In this document: in pieces, positions 60,386 through 64,000 of the stretch
Numbering within the stretch: the stretch's first letter is position 1
How the letters are laid out: each line of letters begins with the position of its first letter
Origin: Apricaphanius iberus
Lineage: Eukaryota; Chordata; Actinopteri; Cyprinodontiformes; Aphaniidae
DNA: 64,000 nucleotides
Assembly: GCA_028564705.1 (NCBI GenBank)
Contig: JAPXFQ010002924.1
Location: forward strand, 2,509,001 to 2,573,000
Reading direction: 5' to 3'
The notes under the pieces: generated by a model
What the model was told of the DNA's origin: nothing
What the model saw: only the letters and a program-made list of their open reading frames with translations
Database searches by the model: none
Made by a program: the position numbers and the translations under genes

Positions 60386-62439
60386 TCAGCGAGGGTGAGG
60401 ATCTTTGCTGTTCAGGAGGCGCGCCTGGCTTGAAGGGACTGTGGCACTGCGGATGACCTCCATCCACCTGCAGGCGAAGCCAGAGTTATTAGAGAGATGA
60501 ATAAAACGCTGGAGATGGATAACCAAAAGGAAACAAAGAGGATGAGTTACCTTTCAAAAGTGTATTCACTTTCTGATCTGAAATAGTACACATGGGACTT
60601 GAAATGGAGCTTGAAGACATAGTCCTTGTGAATGTTTTCATTCTCAGAGGGAACGGTGACTGAGTATCCCAGCAGAGGGAGGCTGGCAAGAGGATAATCA
60701 TCCTGTAGGAAGATAAAACAAAAAAGATTTTGAAAATGTACTTTTTAGGTTGGTTAAGACAAAAAAACTACAGACTTTTCCACACTCCATTTTGGAACTA
60801 GGGAGAGGAGGGAGAGATGGATAAAGAGAATAAAATTATCAATACTTTTTCCATATCCATTTGTCTTTCTTATTCAGAACTGATAATGAATTAAATAAAA
60901 TTCCATACTTTCTTTATTATCGATTGAGTTTTCCAGCCTGCATAGCCAAGTAAACTCAGGTCATGTCAGGTCAAATGCAGTTCCTAAACACTTTCTGTGG
61001 TATGAACGCAAGAATAAATAAAAAAACCCTCAATGGAAACATATATCCACAGCCAATATAGCAATTGCACTTGATATTCTACACTGAGATGTGATGCTGG
61101 AGGAGAAGAAAACAGCAGGAGACAGAAGGGGAAGGGTTGTATGCACAAACAGCATGATTTTTTTTTTTTTTTTAGTCACCTGGTGAGATTTGTAGAAAAA
61201 CAGACTGAAGTTGGTGAAGACCACCCAGAGCTTCTGCCACCCGTTGCTGTTCTTGAACTTTCTCAGGAGGTTTCCTGACAGCTGATTCTGCAAAAACAGA
61301 CAGAAACGTGTTAATTTAGGAAGTGACTAGACTGTTTGGTCAACAAAATCATGGCGAAAGACAAATATAAATTAATTCTTAACATTTCAGCAAGCAGTAA
61401 ACCTGCTGCTGTTTGACTAGAGCCTGCTTTGGTTACTTTCTGGATGGATTTAAATTGATCCTAGATCAAAACATCAAGGAACAAATATAAACCAAATGTT
61501 TTTAATTTTATTTTATAGTTTATTATAGTAAATCAGTTGTTTTTTATTTAAACCTGTGTTAAAATATTTCCTTTAAAAAAATTATGGCACAGACATTTCA
61601 GGTTTTTTGTAAAGTGCTTCATGTTTAATAATGCCAAACAACTAAATGTCTTTATAGAAATAAACTGGAAACCATATTTGGCTCTATAAGATTTCATTAG
61701 ATTTAACCTTGCTTTTCTGCAAGGTTTCAGGGGAAAAAAGGCAGATTTTCTACATTAATTCAATGAATGCTTGGTTTCTTCCAAGAAGTAAAATATGCTG
61801 GATAGTAGGCCTTGTGGACTGACTTTGGGCACCCTTTGATTGGGGCATACTATATTGTTTCTTGGGATAATTTGGCTTACTTCATATTGTCTCTCTTATC
61901 TTTTTATCTTATCTCTTTTCTTCATTAAAAGAAACAAGCAACACTTTTTTTGGTGGGGGGGTGTACACACAACTAGGTTGGTCTGGTCAGCTTTTCCTGT
62001 TGAATGAATAATCATTTTAAATTGATTTTTGTACATACATTATTTTTGTACATACATTATTTTTCCTGAATAGCCAATGCATTAATCTGAATGCAGGTGC
62101 AAACTCTAGATATCAGTCCTGAAACTGAATATTTAATACTTTTATTTCTATTATTGCCCATGAAACACTTCAAAGCCTGATTTTTTTGGTTTAGGGCCGG
62201 AGGAGAAAAACATTCACTGTACTGTAAGATGATTGTGAAAGAAGATTAAACATGTAAAAACATCTCTGCACCTCAAAAACAGAAACAGTGCCTTTCCTGT
62301 CTGCCTGGCTCTTTTACCTCTAGACTCCTGCAGGATTCACTAAAGGAGAGGCTCTGAACTCGGTACCAGCAGATAACAGACAGAGGCACTGGTCCCTGGC
62401 CATTCGGGGCCTTTTTGTCCCTGACTGGACTAGGCTCCT
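60386..62439 (-). CDS. farp1: FARP-family FERM/RhoGEF/PH protein, C-terminal exons (second PH domain)
   Basis: FARP proteins are plasma-membrane Rho/Rac exchange factors acting in dendrite and synapse growth (family knowledge). Four exons on the minus strand: about 62318-62439 (start uncertain), 61180-61287, 60551-60702, 60386-60467 (TGA). They encode the final PH domain: a CWYRVQS-type first strand, SGNLLRKFKNSNGWQKLWVV, the LASLPLLGYSV strand, KDYVFKLHFKSHVYYF, and TFERWMEVIRSAT, followed by a short tail ending DPHPR. Phases agree at every junction. The upstream FERM, DH and first PH exons lie beyond the window. The KLHFKSHVYYFR and RSAT wording resembles FARP1 more than FARP2, judged from memory, so the symbol is tentative. 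Confidence 0.85.
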
Positions 62440-64000
62440 CTACCGCGGAGGAATGCACAGATGCGAGAGAGAAAAAAACAGACAGAGAGGGAGGGAGGGA
62501 CAGAAACACAGAAACTGAGTAGGTTACACACAAGCATGCAGAGGCAGGGGTTAACACTAAGGCAGACAGAGTGTCCAGGCAAAGCTGCGAAGAGGACATT
62601 GTTACAACAACAGGAGGAGCAGAACTGGTGCAAGACACAGTCGGGTTGCAGGGGGCGCTACCTCACAAATTGTGATCCTTTTTGGTTAGTTTAGGACAAG
62701 AACATTCAACAAACCAACATAATGTCTTTAATTAAAGACAGTCAGAGATTTTACATTCAAAAAGGAACAAGAAAGCACACTTAAAGCTGTAAACCACATG
62801 AGGGACAAGTTGAAACAGTAACCTCACAGCCTCACAGATTATACATGAAGGTCAATATTAATATCATCTAAAGATATCTTACTAATTGGTAGTATGTAGG
62901 TGTAAATACACATTTTTCACCAGAGGAAATATTTCAGTTGACAGAGTTGTAAATTAAATAAAGTTTAGTGTGAAAATCTCAGCTTTTGCATTTCTTTGAG
63001 TTAACAAAATATTTAGAGAATCCATAATATGAGCACAATTGTTTAACTTAAAATAAACAATATGGTTCCTGGATGGAGTATTCATACCTCTCTAACCTTT
63101 CCAATTTTGCCACTTTACGACAACAAATTTCTGTGATGGACCAGCACAAAGTAGAACATGATGGTGAAGGGAAGAAAAAGGAAGCATGGTACCTGATGCA
63201 ATCAGGACCTGTAGCTCTATTGGCAGCTTCAAGAATCGTCTAAAAAAATCTACTCAAAGATTCCCGGATTTGTAAGCACTGGGGTCTTTTTAAAACATTG
63301 TTCATATTGGTGTGCATGTGCTTTTGATTTTGTTTATCTTATCCTCATATATTTGGAATGTTTTTCATGCTGTGATGTGTCTTGCTAAGGGACCGTAGAT
63401 GTGAATTAGCTTACAGCTAAATTAGTACAATCCATTAAATTGCAACATTTATTTTTAATACTGTACATGGTCTCTGCTCAAATAAACTTTGGGGGGAGAA
63501 AATATACAAGACATTTATATTTGTGCTTGTAGCCAAATGTAAAAAGGTTAGAATATGAGCTCTTCTTCAAGGCGCTATATCATCTTTCAGTTTAAATTTT
63601 TTTTTTTTATTAAAAAAGAGAAAAAGAAAATTCATGCAGATCTCCGTTTATAAAGTTATACCATAACCGCTGATATTTTCTACTGAATTTTCCACCTACT
63701 CATTCTGCAAACAGCTTCCTTGTTCTCAAACAGTTACCTAACAACTGAAATTTCCTGTGGAGCAGTGATTGCTCTTTCCTTAAAAATTAGATGCCAATGG
63801 GTAATTCATTTATCTTTTACAGCTACATGATTTCACTAGTGCAACCCCTGCGTGACACCATATGTACGGTTTAATCCAAGTAAATAGGTTAATTCCAGGG
63901 GAGCACAGGAGGACACTGTTCCAAGTGAGGGGCTAAAGTAAATCCAGATACAGCACAGACTCAGAAAAAAGAGGAAGACAGCAGTAGGACAGGAGGAGGA
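62440..64000. other. Intronic flank of the FARP-family gene
   Basis: No further exon was recognised on either strand up to the window end. A decayed Tc1-like fragment ('gtattcatacctctctaac', then 'gaccagcacaaagtag') lies at about 63060-63190. The 121-residue minus-strand frame at 62273-62638 is only partly coding; its N-terminal Ser/Leu-rich part is intron. Confidence 0.5.

Noticed and set aside
62273..62638. 121-residue Ser/Leu/Val-rich minus-strand frame as a separate gene
   Set aside because: Only its end (62439-62318) is the FARP-family exon; the rest reads through the pyrimidine-rich acceptor tract.

Overview
The window is nuclear DNA of a ray-finned fish, probably a percomorph-type teleost. 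The genes are split by GT-AG introns. Their products match vertebrate proteins. The introns are full of typical teleost repeats: Tc1-like transposons, 8-bp-duplication hAT-type MITEs, L2-type LINE ends and (GACA/GATA)n and (GAAA)n microsatellites. Nothing bacterial or viral was recognised. The species was not identified.

Layout, left to right: nostrin (+, 5' end cut off by the window; last 13 coding exons, 95-9230); spc25 (-, 10654-15511, promoter near 17.3 kb); g6pc2 (+, 18632-20038); abcb11, the bile salt export pump (-, 22589-34991, 27 coding exons); a dhrs9-type short-chain dehydrogenase (+, 46665-51693, with a likely non-coding first exon at 40.2 kb); a second, tandem dhrs9-type gene (+, 52223-58113); and the last exons of a FARP-family RhoGEF (-, 60386 to about 62439). 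The first five match the order and orientation known for human chromosome 2q24-q31 (NOSTRIN, SPC25, G6PC2, ABCB11, DHRS9). The fish block differs by the tandem dhrs9 copy and the FARP neighbour. Exon borders were worked out by hand from splice signals and reading phase. The coding sums are phase-consistent throughout and give 237 (Spc25), 357 (G6pc2), 1311 (Abcb11), 319 (Dhrs9-A) and 327 or 337 (Dhrs9-B) residues.

The genes do not form one pathway. Nostrin is an F-BAR/SH3 trafficking adaptor, Spc25 a kinetochore subunit, G6pc2 an ER glucose-6-phosphatase catalytic subunit, Abcb11 a canalicular bile-salt ATPase, and the two Dhrs9 proteins are retinol/steroid-type oxidoreductases. Their linkage is ancient synteny.

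I found no clearly new biological system. The most useful items for a second look are: the start of the second dhrs9 gene (ATG as the last three bases of an exon, followed by a skippable 30-base microexon); a GC-AG first coding intron plus a 13-base microexon in abcb11; a 701-bp hAT-type MITE with a perfect 8-bp duplication upstream of abcb11; a Tc1-like transposon whose terminal repeats of about 210 bp are almost identical although its transposase is broken; and a cell-cycle-type promoter for spc25.
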